From: an uncultured Eggerthellaceae bacterium
GTDB taxonomy: Bacteria > Actinomycetota > Coriobacteriia > Coriobacteriales > Eggerthellaceae
Assembly: GCA_947650915.1 (NCBI GenBank)
Contig: CANSWY010000005.1
Span: 1 to 64,000 of the forward strand
Length of the DNA stretch: 64,000 nucleotides
Direction of reading: 5' to 3'
Positions 48,678 to 57,822 of the stretch are shown here, one piece after another. How positions within the stretch are numbered: position 1 is the first letter of the stretch; every line of letters begins with the position of its first letter. Below the pieces are notes generated by a model. The model searched no databases. It saw nothing but the letters and a program-made list of their open reading frames with translations, and was not told the DNA's origin. Both the position numbers and the translations under genes were made by a program.

Positions 48678-51083
48678 ATGGAGTACAACAACAAGCCCGA
48701 CTTGGAGCTGTACCCGAAGAAGTTGCATTGGAAAGAGGGGGATCTCACTGCCACCCGCACTACCATGTGGTCGGGGCCGGGCTGCCATGAGGGTTGCCAG
48801 GTCATCTTCTACACGGATGAGGACGGCAAGCTGGTCAAAGTGGAGGGGGACCCGAACAGTCCGTTCAACCAGGGACGTCTGTGCATGCGCTGCCTGGAGC
48901 TGCCGGAGCTGGTCAATCACGAGTCGCGCCTGAAATACCCCATGAAGCGCGCCCGCGATGAGCGCGGCCAGGACACCTGGGAGCGCGTGAGCTGGGACGA
49001 GGCCTACGACATCATCGAAGAGAACGTGCGGAAGTTCCAGAAGGAATCCGGCCCCGAATCCATCATCTCCATGATCGGCACGGGGCGCAACGTCTCCCAG
49101 GTCATCGCGCACAACCAGTATGCGAACTTCGGCGGCCCGGATCTCACGCTCTGCTTCCTGTCCGGTGACAGCTGCATGCTGCCCCGCACTGCGCTCTGCT
49201 ACGTGGTCATGGGCAACCAGTGGGTGGCGGACATGAGCCAGTTCCGCGAGAAGCGCTACGAAGAGGACGAGGATTGGGTGGTGCCGGAGTGCATCGTGCT
49301 GTGGGGCACGAACCCGGTGGTGTGCAACTCGGATGCGTTCTTGGGCCACTGGATCGTGGAGGCCATGAAGCGCGGCAGCGAACTGATCAGCGTCGATCCG
49401 CAGCTCACCTGGATCGGTGCGCGCGCCAAGTACTGGCTGCGCCTGCGTCCCGGCACGGACGCGGCGCTCGCGCTGGGCATGTTGAACGTCATCATCAACG
49501 AGGACCTGTACGACCATGAGTTCGTGGACAAGTGGTGCTACGGCTTCGACGCGCTCAAGGAACGCGTGCAGGAGTACCCGCCCGAGCGCGTGGCGGAGAT
49601 CTGCTGGGTGGACAAGGACACCCTCATCGAGGCGTCCCGTTTCTACGCGAAGGCGCATCCTTCCACCATCCAATGGGGCCTGGCCGTTGACATGTCGAAG
49701 ATCGGCACGCAGACGGCGCTCGCGATAGCGGATCTGGCCGGCATCACCGGCAACATCGACAACCCCGGCGGCAACATCCTGATCGACCAGGCCGGCGGCC
49801 TGGAGTTCGGCTACAACTCCGGCATCGAGTACCTCAAAGAGGGCATGGTGGAGAAGCGCCTGGGCAATTCGAAATACCCGCTCAAGAAGTATGGCTTCAC
49901 CGCCTCCTCTCAGTCCGACGCCATCCTGGACGCCATCGAGACGGGCAAGGACGAAAAGGGAGACCCGCGTCCGGTGCGCATGCTCTGGATCCAGTCATCC
50001 AACCCCATCACCAACATGGGCCAGGACGCGCCGCGCATCTACCGCGCCATGAAGAACGTGGATTTCATCTGCGTCATCGACATGTTCATGACGCCGTTCG
50101 CCAGCGCCTGCGCCGATCTGGTGCTGCCCTGCGCCATGTCGAACGAGCGCGATTGTGTGCGCGTGTGGTTCGACCCCATCCGCTCGCTCACGAAGACGGG
50201 CTCCTACTATGAGGCCAAAGAAGACGAGCAGATCATGATCGATCTGGGCCACCGTCTGGCGCCCGAGTCCTGGCCGGAGTGGGTGCAGACCTCGCGCGAC
50301 TACATGAACTGGCGCATGTCCACCGCGCCCGAGTGCCGCTACGACTCCATGGAGGAGCTGGAAGAGGCCGGCGGTTGGCACTACCATCCGTTCCGCTACT
50401 ACAAGCATGAGAAGGGCCTGCTGCGCCCGGACGGACAGCCCGGCTTCAACACGGTGACGGGCCTGTATGAGCTGGCGCCCACGCTCTTCGATGCGTGGGG
50501 CGAGGATGCGCTGCCCTTCTACGAGGAGCCGCCGTCAAGCCCCTATAGCACGCCGGCTCTGGCTGAGGAGTACCCGCTGGTGCTGACCACCGGCAAACGC
50601 TCCTTCGAGTTCTTCCACTCCGAATGGCGCCAAGCCGACACCACCTCCCGCGAACTGCACCCGGTGCCCTATTTCGACATCCATCCCGAAACGGCGGCGC
50701 TCTATGGCATCGTTGAGGGCCAGTGGGCGTGGATCGAGAACCAGATGGGCAAGTGCCGCCAGGTGGCGCGCTTCAATGAGACGCTGGATCCGCGCGTCAT
50801 CTCCACGGAGCACGGTTGGTGGTTCCCCGAGAAGGAATCGGCCGAACCGGAACTGTTCGGCGTGTTCGACTGCAATCCGAACAACTTGATCCCCATGGGG
50901 GAGAACGGGCCTTCCGGCTATGGCGCGCCCATCAAGTGCTCCATCGCGAAGGTCTATCCGGCCACGCCCGAGAACATGGCCGCTGAGAACCATCCCACCT
51001 ACCAGGTGACGCGCGGGAGCGGCTACACGCATGGCCCGTCGCACAAGACGGACACGCCCAGCTTCTACGACGGCATCCGCTAG
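48678..51083 (+). CDS. Molybdopterin oxidoreductase 3 (catechol-dehydroxylase-like)
   Basis: 801 residues. The cluster motif is WSGPGCHEGC with GRLCMRC (Cys 36, 40, 69, 72). The probable Mo ligand is Cys166 in SCMLPR. The MGD region has VLWGTNPVVCNSDAFLGHWI, and the C-terminal STEHGWWFPEK corresponds to HAQHAWW of the other two. No Tat signal. AAAGGAGCGGTGC precedes the ATG. It is followed by a ferredoxin and an MFS transporter, the same module as at 35.5-42.6 kb but in a different order (MFS last). Its codon use is more GC-rich than that of enzymes 1 and 2, suggesting separate histories. Confidence 0.87.
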   Translation: MEYNNKPDLELYPKKLHWKEGDLTATRTTMWSGPGCHEGCQVIFYTDEDGKLVKVEGDPNSPFNQGRLCMRCLELPELVNHESRLKYPMKRARDERGQDTWERVSWDEAYDIIEENVRKFQKESGPESIISMIGTGRNVSQVIAHNQYANFGGPDLTLCFLSGDSCMLPRTALCYVVMGNQWVADMSQFREKRYEEDEDWVVPECIVLWGTNPVVCNSDAFLGHWIVEAMKRGSELISVDPQLTWIGARAKYWLRLRPGTDAALALGMLNVIINEDLYDHEFVDKWCYGFDALKERVQEYPPERVAEICWVDKDTLIEASRFYAKAHPSTIQWGLAVDMSKIGTQTALAIADLAGITGNIDNPGGNILIDQAGGLEFGYNSGIEYLKEGMVEKRLGNSKYPLKKYGFTASSQSDAILDAIETGKDEKGDPRPVRMLWIQSSNPITNMGQDAPRIYRAMKNVDFICVIDMFMTPFASACADLVLPCAMSNERDCVRVWFDPIRSLTKTGSYYEAKEDEQIMIDLGHRLAPESWPEWVQTSRDYMNWRMSTAPECRYDSMEELEEAGGWHYHPFRYYKHEKGLLRPDGQPGFNTVTGLYELAPTLFDAWGEDALPFYEEPPSSPYSTPALAEEYPLVLTTGKRSFEFFHSEWRQADTTSRELHPVPYFDIHPETAALYGIVEGQWAWIENQMGKCRQVARFNETLDPRVISTEHGWWFPEKESAEPELFGVFDCNPNNLIPMGENGPSGYGAPIKCSIAKVYPATPENMAAENHPTYQVTRGSGYTHGPSHKTDTPSFYDGIR

Positions 51084-51110
51084 CGCGCGGCGCGAAAGAG
51101 GAGGAATCAC

Positions 51111-51464
51111 ATGACACGAGGCGAATACGGCCTGATGATCGATTACAAGTACTGCTCCGGGTGCCACGCCTGCGAGGTGGCGTGCAAGAAGGAGCACGAC
51201 ATGCCGAAGGGGGATTTCGGCATCCGCGTGCTGCAGCACGGGCCCCATCAGACCTCTGATGGGGTGTGGGAGTTCGACTACCTGCCGCTGCCCACGCATT
51301 TGTGCGACCTGTGCGCTGAGCGCACGGCGCAGGGCAAACTTCCCACTTGTGTCCATCACTGCCAAGCGGGCGTGATGGTCTACGGCACCACTGAGGAGCT
51401 GGCTGCCAAGGCGCGCAAGGCCGAGGCGGACACCACGGCCCAGATGGTCATCTTCCCCCGATAG
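51111..51464 (+). CDS. 4Fe-4S ferredoxin-type partner 3
   Basis: 117 residues. YCSGCHACEVAC plus CDLC and CVHHC give the same Cys pattern as partners 1 and 2, probably two clusters. It lies 27 bp after Mo-enzyme 3 and should be its electron donor. AGAGGAGGAATCAC precedes the ATG. Confidence 0.92.
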   Translation: MTRGEYGLMIDYKYCSGCHACEVACKKEHDMPKGDFGIRVLQHGPHQTSDGVWEFDYLPLPTHLCDLCAERTAQGKLPTCVHHCQAGVMVYGTTEELAAKARKAEADTTAQMVIFPR

Positions 51465-51474
51465 GATCGCACCC

Positions 51475-52791
51475 ATGCAAGAAGAGAGACTGCATCCTCG
51501 GCGCTGGGCCATCCTGGTGGGGATGACCTTCATCCTGGTGGCCATCCAATTCAGCGTCATCCTGCCTGGTGGCGGGGCCATCCTGGTCATGCAGCAGTAC
51601 GGCATCGAGCCCATGATGTTCTCCATGATCATGACCGCGCCGTACTTGACGGGCTTTCTGTTCGCCATCCCGGCGGGCGCTTTCGCTGACCGCATCGGAC
51701 TGAACAAGGTGCTGGTGGCGGGCTTCGTGCTGTGCCTCATCGGCGTGGCCATCCGCATCGCCTCCGGTTCTGATTTCACGCTGCTGATGGTGGGCACCAT
51801 CATCATGGGCTTCGCGCCCGCAGCGCTGAACGCGAACTCCGCGAAGCTTTTGCGCGCGTGGTTCCCGGGCAAGGCGAACTCGTTCGCCATGGGCGTCTAT
51901 ACGGCGGGCATGAGCTTCGGCGCGGCGTTGGCCCTGTACTACGGTTCGCACATCGCCACCATCAATGAGGGCTGGGCGTTCTCCACCGCCCTGGTGGCCA
52001 TCGGCATCGTCATCTGGCTGGCGCTCTACCGCGCGCATCCGGACGGTGAGGAGATCGACAAGGAGCCTATCGGCCAGTACTTGAGCGTGGTTCTCAAGAA
52101 CAAGGACGTCTGGGGCATCTCCATCTTCGCGTTCCTGGTGTTCGGCGCCATGAGCAATCCGAACTCCAGCTTCATGGTGGCTGCCATCACCACGCTGGCC
52201 GGGGGCGATCCCGGTGTCGCTGGCGAGGCGGGAGACCTGTCCACTCTGAACACGGTCATCGCGGCCACGCTGTCCATGATCTTGCCGGTGGTGTTCGTGG
52301 CGCGCTTCGAGCACATGCGCACGCCCACGGCCATCTGCTGCTTCGCCTGCGCCATCATCTACGGCGTGCTGTACTTCATCCCCTACGGCCCCATCACCTG
52401 GGTGCTGTACATCCTGCAAGCCGTTTTCTTCTGCTCGCTCATGCCCATCGTGAAGATGCTGCCGGCGCTCTTGCCCAGCGTCAAGCGCGAGCATCTGGGC
52501 GTCGTCGGCGGCGTGCAGGCCACGTTCCAGAACTTTGGGATGTTCCTGATCGCGTCGTATGTCCTGTCCCCCATCGTCATCGCGGTGACGGGCCAGACCG
52601 ATGGCCTTGTGTTCTATCAGGGCATCTACGTGGGCATCGCCATCCTGTCCGTGGCGTCGTTCGCCAGCATGTATCTCTTCGCGAACGTGCGCTCGAACGT
52701 GGCTGACAAGATCGCGGATGATCGTGCGGCCATGGAGGAGATCGCCGAGACGGATGCGGAAGGCATTTTGGAGGCCGAGCACATCGGCTAA
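51475..52791 (+). CDS. MFS transporter 3
   Basis: 438 residues, twelve helices. The loop after helix 2 reads AFADRIGLNKVL, an MFS G-x3-D-R-x-G-type motif, and helix 1 is AILVGMTFILVAIQFSVILP. It lies 10 bp after ferredoxin 3, so it belongs to the Mo-enzyme 3 transcript. A 12-bp perfect hairpin lies 9 bp after its stop. Confidence 0.88.
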   Translation: MQEERLHPRRWAILVGMTFILVAIQFSVILPGGGAILVMQQYGIEPMMFSMIMTAPYLTGFLFAIPAGAFADRIGLNKVLVAGFVLCLIGVAIRIASGSDFTLLMVGTIIMGFAPAALNANSAKLLRAWFPGKANSFAMGVYTAGMSFGAALALYYGSHIATINEGWAFSTALVAIGIVIWLALYRAHPDGEEIDKEPIGQYLSVVLKNKDVWGISIFAFLVFGAMSNPNSSFMVAAITTLAGGDPGVAGEAGDLSTLNTVIAATLSMILPVVFVARFEHMRTPTAICCFACAIIYGVLYFIPYGPITWVLYILQAVFFCSLMPIVKMLPALLPSVKREHLGVVGGVQATFQNFGMFLIASYVLSPIVIAVTGQTDGLVFYQGIYVGIAILSVASFASMYLFANVRSNVADKIADDRAAMEEIAETDAEGILEAEHIG

Positions 52792-52800
52792 ATCGTGAGG

Positions 52801-52832
52801 GCCGAAGGCGGGGGCGCGCTCCCGCCTTCGGC
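52801..52832 (+). terminator. Strong hairpin after MFS 3
   Basis: Perfect stem GCCGAAGGCGGG/CCCGCCTTCGGC with an 8-base loop, followed by only TT. It may terminate or stabilise the upstream mRNA. It overlaps the longest possible frame of the next gene and so argues for that gene's later start. Confidence 0.65.
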
Positions 52833-52868
52833 TTGGTGGACATGCAGCGCGGAGGGAGGAAGCGCCAG

Positions 52869-53069
52869 GTGGGGACGTGTCACTACTGCTTCAATTGCGG
52901 TCGGTGCCGCGGCGAGACGCCGCGGGCCGTCTATGTCCGCACGTGCCCGGCCTGTCGCTTCAAGAACGAAGAGGGCGCGAGAGCGTGCGCTCAGTGCGGC
53001 GAATCCTTGTTCATGGACCCCGCGCGCGTCTTCGTGAAGCCGGAGCATCGGGAGCGCGGCGCGCGCTGA
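52869..53069 (+). CDS. Small zinc-ribbon protein, third of three
   Basis: 66 residues from the GTG at 52869. The sequence holds CHYCFNCGRC, then CPACRFKNEEGARACAQCG, eight Cys in four pairs, as in two zinc ribbons. GGAGGGAGGAAGC lies about 10 bp before the GTG; ATG 52842 and GTG 52833 are alternatives but fall on or next to the hairpin. Like the other two small Cys-rich proteins it accompanies an MFS and Mo-enzyme module. Confidence 0.6.
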   Translation: MGTCHYCFNCGRCRGETPRAVYVRTCPACRFKNEEGARACAQCGESLFMDPARVFVKPEHRERGAR

Positions 53070-53138
53070 TCTTGATGCTCGTCATCTGAGAAGAGGAGGG
53101 GCCATCAGAGGTCCCTCATCATGAGAGAAGGAGCGACC

Positions 53139-55199
53139 ATGGCAGGACTTGAGCACCTCTATCAACCCATCACGTTGGGCAACACGCGATTCCGCAACCG
53201 GTTGTTCTCGGCGCCCACCGGCGAGGAGTACTTCACGAACAGCCACAACCACATCGATGACCGCATCGTGGCCTACTTCGAACGCAAGGCGAAGGGCGGA
53301 GCGGCCACGGCCTCACTGGGCTCGGTCATGGTGGACCTTCAGCGCGGAGCCGTGGGACCCTCCATCCATCTGGATGACCCCACGGGCTTGAACCCCTTCT
53401 TCACGCTAGCGAACTGCGTGTCGCGCCATGGGGCGGTGGCGGACATCGAGCTGCAGCACAGCGGCGCGAACTCCTACCACAGCCTGCTGGATCTGGGCGG
53501 CCCCATCTACGGTGCGTTCGATTCCGTGAACGGCCTGGGGATGGAGGTGCCGGAGATGCCCGAGGACGTCATCCTGGAGACCATCCAGCTCTACGGCAAC
53601 GGCGCGCAGGTGGCGAAGCACTGCGGCTTCGGCATGGTGACCATCCATGCGGGGCACGGGTGGCTTCTGAACCAGTTCTTGAGCGACAAGAACAACCGCC
53701 GCGACCAGTGGGGCGGTTCGATGGAGAACCGTGCGCGCATCGTGGTGGCCATCTGCCAGGACATCAAGAAGAAGTGCGGGCAGGGCTTCCCGGTCACCGT
53801 GCGCATCAGTGGCTCCGAGATGTTCAGTGGCGGCTACGACATCGATTACGGCGTGGAGATCGCCAAGCAGTTGGACGGCCACTGCGACATGATCAACGTG
53901 TCCGTGGGCGCGCACGAGGAGGAATCCGTCTTCACCGTGACGCACCCCAGCATGTTCCTGGCCGACGGGTGCAACGTGCGCTACGCCGCTGAGGTGAAGA
54001 AGCACGTCACGCAGTCCAAGGTGGCTGCGGTGGGCGCGCTCACCAGCCTGGAGGAGATGGAGGAGATCGTGGCCAGCGGCCAGGCCGACGTGGTCATGAT
54101 GGCTCGCCAGCTCATCGCCGACCCGGACACCCCGCTCAAGGGCATGACGGGGCATGCGGACGATGTGCGCCGCTGCATCCGTTGCTTCGAATGCTTCAGC
54201 CAGCACTTCACCACGCTGCATGGCAAGTGCGCCATCAATCCGGAAGCCGGCTTCGAGCGCGAAGTGAAGTACGAAGAGCCCGAGGCGCAGGTGAAGAAGC
54301 GCGTGCTGGTGTGCGGCGGCGGCGTGGGCGGCATGCAGGCCGCCATCACGGCTGCTGACCGGGGGCATGAGGTGATCCTGTGCGAGAAGGGCAGCCAGCT
54401 GGGCGGCTGCTTGCGCTGCGAGGCGAACGTCCCGTTCAAGGCGAACCTGCAGTGCTACCTGGACCAGCAGGCACGCCATGTGCAGGAGCACGAGAACATC
54501 GACCTGCGCATGGAGACAGAAGCCACGCCGGAGCTGGCGCGCCAGATCGCGCCGGACGTGATCATCGCCGCGTTCGGATCGGACGCCATCATCCCCACGT
54601 TCCTGCCCGGATACGACGGGGACAACGTCATGAGCGTCGATGACGCGCTCGCGGATGCCAGCGCGGTGGGCGATGAGGTGGCCATCCTGGGCGGCGGCCT
54701 TTCCGGTGTGGAGTGCGGCATCTATCTGGCGAAGCTGGGGCGGCGCGTGAAGATCGTGGAGCGCTCCACCAGCTTGGGCACGGGCAACAACGTGCTGCAC
54801 GCCATGGCCATCGACAACGAGCTCGAGAAGCTGAAGGACACGCTGGAAGTGCTCTATGGCACCGCCGCGGTGGAGATCACGCAGGACGGCGTGGTGGTGG
54901 AGTTCGTGAGAGACGAATACGCCCAGCCGGAGCACTGCGACGTGCTCAAGCGCGGCACGCTGCGCTCCGTCATCAGCGCGCATGAATCCGGCGGCGAGCA
55001 TGAGCCTGGCGAGCGCCTGCTGCTGAACGCGGACACCGTCATCTACGCGCTGGGGCAGAAGTCCCGCACGGAGGCGGCGGACGCGCTGGTGGGCATCGCT
55101 GATGAGCTTCACGTCATCGGGGATTGCGCGGCGCCCAGCAACGTCTACCAGGCGAACGCGCAGGCGTGGACCGTGGCCATGGATCTGGGCCGCTACTGA
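53139..55199 (+). CDS. Old-yellow-enzyme/FAD oxidoreductase (BaiCD/FadH type)
   Basis: 686 residues. An N-terminal FMN-binding TIM barrel (about 1-340, with HAGHGWLLNQFLS near residue 170, the family's HxAHGYLLxxFLS motif) is followed by a 4Fe-4S site (Cys 346, 349, 352, 364: CIRCFEC...C) and a C-terminal FAD/NAD(P)-binding domain (GGGVGG near 393, ILGGGLSGVECG near 517). This is the architecture of 2,4-dienoyl-CoA reductase, BaiCD-type enone reductases and daidzein reductase. It should reduce a conjugated C=C bond of a dietary or host compound. GAAGGAGCGACC precedes the ATG at 53139. Confidence 0.9.
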   Translation: MAGLEHLYQPITLGNTRFRNRLFSAPTGEEYFTNSHNHIDDRIVAYFERKAKGGAATASLGSVMVDLQRGAVGPSIHLDDPTGLNPFFTLANCVSRHGAVADIELQHSGANSYHSLLDLGGPIYGAFDSVNGLGMEVPEMPEDVILETIQLYGNGAQVAKHCGFGMVTIHAGHGWLLNQFLSDKNNRRDQWGGSMENRARIVVAICQDIKKKCGQGFPVTVRISGSEMFSGGYDIDYGVEIAKQLDGHCDMINVSVGAHEEESVFTVTHPSMFLADGCNVRYAAEVKKHVTQSKVAAVGALTSLEEMEEIVASGQADVVMMARQLIADPDTPLKGMTGHADDVRRCIRCFECFSQHFTTLHGKCAINPEAGFEREVKYEEPEAQVKKRVLVCGGGVGGMQAAITAADRGHEVILCEKGSQLGGCLRCEANVPFKANLQCYLDQQARHVQEHENIDLRMETEATPELARQIAPDVIIAAFGSDAIIPTFLPGYDGDNVMSVDDALADASAVGDEVAILGGGLSGVECGIYLAKLGRRVKIVERSTSLGTGNNVLHAMAIDNELEKLKDTLEVLYGTAAVEITQDGVVVEFVRDEYAQPEHCDVLKRGTLRSVISAHESGGEHEPGERLLLNADTVIYALGQKSRTEAADALVGIADELHVIGDCAAPSNVYQANAQAWTVAMDLGRY

Positions 55200-55200
55200 C

Positions 55201-56478
55201 ATGCAGGACGCATCGCGCGCGAGCGGGCAGCGCTGGATCATCCTGTGCCTGTTGGTGTTCGGCACTGCTACGCTCACGTATTCGAACATCGTGTTCGCCA
55301 GCTGGGCCATCGAGGCCATGGAGCGGTTCTCCATGGACCAGATGCAACTGACGGCCGTGTCCTCGTTGATGCTCTTGCCGGGCGCGTTCTTCAGCGTGGC
55401 GCTGGGCAGCTTCTTCGACGCGCGCGGGCCGCGCGCCATGCGCTTCGCAGGCGGGGCCATGCTCTGCGTGGCCACGGCCTTCGTGGCGGTCCGCGTCTTC
55501 ACGGACAGCTATGCGGTGCTCATGGTGGTCACGTTCTTGGCCGGCGCGTTCTTCCTGCCCACGCAGGTGCTGCCGGCCAAGATGATCGAAGCGTGGTTCC
55601 CGCATCGGCAGATGGGGCTGGCCATGGGCATCTACGGGTCCGCGGCGGCCTTGGGCATCATGGTCTCGTTCGCCAGTGGTGCGGTGCTCTCCGGCCTGGA
55701 TGCGGCGCTGGGGTCCTGCGCGGCCTGCTATGGCATCACGGCTCTGGCGTGGCTCGCGCTGGGCCGCATGCCCGACGGCTGGCAGGCGGCGCGCACCCCG
55801 GCGGCGGATGAGGGGGCAGCGTCCCCGAAGGCGGGCGGCGTGGGCCGCGTGGCGCGCAGCCGTACCATGTGGCTGCTCATGGCGTGCACGCTCATATCGG
55901 CTTCCGGGCCGCTTTTGCTGAACACCTACATGGTGAACGCCTACGCATGGAAGGGCGTGAGCCTGGCCGCCATCGGTTCCATGGGCGTGCTGTACAACCT
56001 GTCCTTGGTGGTGGGTGCCATCGCAGCCGGTTCGCTGGCCACGCGCCTGGGGCGCTACAACGGCGTGTGCCTGGGCTTCTGCCTGGTGGGAGCCGCAGGC
56101 ACGCTGCTCTCGTTCCTGGTGCCGGCATCCGTGCTCACGTTCGTCTTCCTGTTCGTGGGCGGTTTCGGATGCGCGGCCGCCCAACCGCTCGGGTTCGCGC
56201 GCGTGGGCCTCATCCCGCTCACGGGAGAGTTCGGGGTGGAGAACGTGGGCGTGGCCGGCGGCATGAACAACACGGCCATGGGCATCGGTCCCTTCGTCAT
56301 CCCCACAGCGGTGGCGTGGGCCTGCGGGAACGATTATTTGGCGGTCTTCATCGTCCTGGCCGCAGGGTTCGTGGTGATGGGCGTGATCGGCGGCGTGCTG
56401 CTGCCGGAGTTGGGAGAGAAGGGAAAGCTGGCGCAGGCTGCGAAGAGCGCAGCGAGCGCTGATGGGAAGGAGATCTGA
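55201..56478 (+). CDS. MFS transporter 4
   Basis: 425 residues, twelve helices. SVALGSFFDARGPRAMRFAG is the MFS loop after helix 2, and LPAKMIEAWFPHRQMGLAMG a helix 4-5 region of the OFA/monocarboxylate-like group. It starts 1 bp after the oxidoreductase stop and its stop overlaps the SDR start, so all three are co-translated. Likely the carrier for the pathway substrate. Confidence 0.87.
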   Translation: MQDASRASGQRWIILCLLVFGTATLTYSNIVFASWAIEAMERFSMDQMQLTAVSSLMLLPGAFFSVALGSFFDARGPRAMRFAGGAMLCVATAFVAVRVFTDSYAVLMVVTFLAGAFFLPTQVLPAKMIEAWFPHRQMGLAMGIYGSAAALGIMVSFASGAVLSGLDAALGSCAACYGITALAWLALGRMPDGWQAARTPAADEGAASPKAGGVGRVARSRTMWLLMACTLISASGPLLLNTYMVNAYAWKGVSLAAIGSMGVLYNLSLVVGAIAAGSLATRLGRYNGVCLGFCLVGAAGTLLSFLVPASVLTFVFLFVGGFGCAAAQPLGFARVGLIPLTGEFGVENVGVAGGMNNTAMGIGPFVIPTAVAWACGNDYLAVFIVLAAGFVVMGVIGGVLLPELGEKGKLAQAAKSAASADGKEI

Positions 56479-57242
56479 TGGGACGTTTGGCAGGGAAGCG
56501 CGCACTGGTCACAGGCGCGGCATCGGGCATCGGCGAGGCCACGGCGCGCTTGTTCGCGAAGGAGGGCGCGCGCGTGCTCATGACGGATCTGAATGCGGAG
56601 CGCGGGCAAGCCATCTGCGAGGAGATCCGCGCTGAGGGAGGAGAGGCGCTCTTCTTGGCGGGCAACCTGGTGGACGAGGCGCTGCCGAAGGAGCTGGCGG
56701 CGCTGGTGGAGGCGGAGTTCGAGGGGCGTTTGGAGGTGCTGGCGAATTGCGGCGGCATCCTCATCCAGGGGCCGTTCTTGGAGCAGACCGATGAGGATCT
56801 TGACCGCCTCATGAAGATCAACTTCCGCGGCGCCATCCGCATGATGCGCCAGTTCATCCCCGTCATGGTGGAAGGGGGCGGCGGCTCCATCATCAACGTG
56901 ACGTCCATCTCCGCGCAGTGGCCTGAAGTGAACTCCTACTTCTACGGGGCGGCGAAGGCAGCACTGAACGTGACGTCGCGCAACATCGCGAAGGAGTTCG
57001 CGGGCACGGGCGTGCGCGTGAACTGCATCCAGCCCGGGCCGGTGAACACCGGCATGACGCCGCAGGAAGTGAAGGACGATCCGGCCCTCATGCAGGGACT
57101 GCTTGACCATTTCTGCATGCTGGGACGCATGGGGCGGCCGGAGGACATCGCCTACGGGGCGCTGTATCTGGCATCGGACGAGTCTTCTTGGGTGACGGGA
57201 ACGGACCTGGTCATCGACGGCGGCGCATGCATCAGCAACTAG
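56478..57242 (+). CDS. Short-chain dehydrogenase/reductase
   Basis: 254 residues, classical SDR. The NAD(P) motif is TGAASGIG (12-19), and the catalytic residues are Ser143, Tyr156 and Lys160 (YGAAK). Asp37 after the second strand (LMTDLNA) suggests NAD(H) preference. VIDGGACISN is the normal C-terminus. It probably interconverts a ketone and an alcohol of the same compound handled by the neighbouring enone reductase. Its ATG shares bases with the MFS stop (TGATG). Confidence 0.92.
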   Translation: MGRLAGKRALVTGAASGIGEATARLFAKEGARVLMTDLNAERGQAICEEIRAEGGEALFLAGNLVDEALPKELAALVEAEFEGRLEVLANCGGILIQGPFLEQTDEDLDRLMKINFRGAIRMMRQFIPVMVEGGGGSIINVTSISAQWPEVNSYFYGAAKAALNVTSRNIAKEFAGTGVRVNCIQPGPVNTGMTPQEVKDDPALMQGLLDHFCMLGRMGRPEDIAYGALYLASDESSWVTGTDLVIDGGACISN

Positions 57243-57291
57243 TCGCGCGGCGCACAGGGATCTGAGGGGAATCGGGCAAGGAGGACGCTCC

Positions 57292-57807
57292 ATGGAAAGC
57301 CGGGGATATGCGAACCACGTGGTGCAATACGCGCCGGACTATTCGCTCTGCGCGGGGTGCGAGACGTGCGCCATCATGTGCGGGCTCACCCATTTCGGCG
57401 TGACGGGGCCGCACGTGAGCGGCGTGCATGTGGACCTGGGCACGCGCGACTGCATCCACACCATCCAAGTCTGCCAGCAGTGCCTCGACCGGCCCTGCTA
57501 CGAGGCGTGCCCCAAGAAGGATGAGGCCATGTGCTTCGATGCGGGAACGGGCGTCACCTACGTCCGCCAGGAGGGCTGCATCGGGTGCGGCAAGTGCATG
57601 CGCGCCTGCACGTTCACGCCTTCGCGCATCACGTTGCGCCGGGCGGAGAGCCGCAAGGGCTGGCGCGCGGTGAAGTGCGACCTGTGCCGCGAGCGCGAGG
57701 GCATGCCCGCATGCATCACCTATTGCCCGGTGCGCTGCATCGGACTGTCAGAGGATTCGGTGGAGGCCGCCAGCGGCATCCACCCGGCCGAGCCGAACGC
57801 GCTCTGA
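57292..57807 (+). CDS. Four-cluster polyferredoxin subunit of the AOR
   Basis: 171 residues with sixteen cluster-type Cys in four groups: CAGCETCAIMC, CQQCLDRPCYEAC, CIGCGKCMRAC and CDLC...CITYC. This is the HycB/FdhB-like electron-transfer subunit pattern. It is placed directly before the aldehyde oxidoreductase gene, which such proteins often serve as electron partner. AAGGAGGACGCTCC precedes the ATG. Confidence 0.9.
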   Translation: MESRGYANHVVQYAPDYSLCAGCETCAIMCGLTHFGVTGPHVSGVHVDLGTRDCIHTIQVCQQCLDRPCYEACPKKDEAMCFDAGTGVTYVRQEGCIGCGKCMRACTFTPSRITLRRAESRKGWRAVKCDLCREREGMPACITYCPVRCIGLSEDSVEAASGIHPAEPNAL

Positions 57808-57822
57808 GAGGAGGTGCGCACC

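Noticed and set aside
37032-51083. Mo-enzymes as exported respiratory reductases
   Set aside because: None of the three has a twin-arginine leader or an accompanying membrane anchor subunit, so cytoplasmic function is more likely.
53406-55502. 698-codon open frame on the minus strand
   Set aside because: Shadow of the old-yellow-enzyme gene; the sense frame has clear FMN, Fe-S and FAD motifs.
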